13,871 nt of DNA from Bacillota bacterium (lineage in GTDB: Bacteria; Bacillota; Clostridia; Peptostreptococcales; Anaerovoracaceae). The DNA lies in NCBI GenBank assembly GCA_016302545.1, contig JAEDNK010000040.1, positions 1 through 13,871 of the forward strand, written 5' to 3'. Every line of letters starts with the position of its first letter. Position 1 is the first letter of the stretch. Positions 13,850 through 13,871 of the stretch are shown piece after piece. The notes under the pieces were generated by a model, which made no database searches, was not told where the DNA came from, and worked only from the letters and a program-made list of their open reading frames with translations. The position numbers and the translations under genes are program-made.

Positions 13850-13871
13850 GAAAATAACAAATAAATAATTT

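Noticed and set aside
1..13871. Mobile element, phage, CRISPR or defence island
   Set aside because: No transposase, integrase, long terminal inverted repeats, regularly spaced repeats or defence-gene motifs were seen. All genes have housekeeping, transport or regulatory signatures and normal operon layout.

Overview
The window looks like a low-to-mid GC Gram-positive anaerobe of the Clostridia type. This is inferred from gene content, the strong AGGAGG-type ribosome binding sites, consensus -35/-10 promoters and a Firmicutes-type LexA box; no marker gene fixes the species. It reads as ordinary chromosome. I see no insertion sequence, phage gene, CRISPR array, rRNA or tRNA. There is no gene-free stretch longer than 300 bases; the longest gap is 231 bases (4824-5054).

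Layout. (a) 1-806, minus strand: the first 268 codons of the DNA repair ATPase RadA, cut by the window edge, with its own promoter and a LexA/DinR-type box exactly at the transcription start. (b) 921-1928, minus strand: a two-gene unit coding for a four-helix DUF2975 membrane protein and a small YozG-type Cro/C1 regulator. (c) 2118-2804, plus strand: a GntR/FadR-type regulator transcribed divergently from (b). The 189-bp divergent region carries a consensus promoter, a 17-bp operator-like inverted repeat and three copies of TCGTTAAT. (d) 2886-4823, minus strand: a 645-residue paralogue of elongation factor G with an altered P-loop and a short G-prime region. (e) 5055-6202, plus strand: two half-size CHR (chromate transporter) proteins encoded in tandem. 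Bidirectional hairpin terminators separate the convergent gene pairs at 2826-2855 and 6238-6282.

(f) 13747-6309, minus strand: one long operon, read from right to left. It codes for a complete branched-chain-amino-acid-type (LIV/HAAT) ABC importer: LivH and LivM permeases, LivG and LivF ATPases, and a LivJ-type lipoprotein. Two alpha/beta hydrolases follow. Gene junctions are tight: 2 bp between livH and livM, a 14-bp overlap between livM and livG, and direct stop/start abutment between livG and livF. The promoter has tandem GTGAA-N6-TTCAC palindromes immediately downstream of it. The first matches the core of an arginine-repressor (ARG) box.

The most unusual object is the LivG-type ATPase. 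It has about 200 extra N-terminal residues, very rich in Glu, Lys, Gln and Arg and predicted here to be helical or coiled coil, placed ahead of a complete ATPase domain. A well-placed Shine-Dalgarno sequence supports the long start. The two terminal hydrolases suggest the imported compound may be hydrolysed after uptake. A hairpin with a competing alternative fold between the binding-protein gene and the hydrolases may set their relative expression. That the operon works as an uptake-and-hydrolysis module is inference from gene order, not something the sequence proves.
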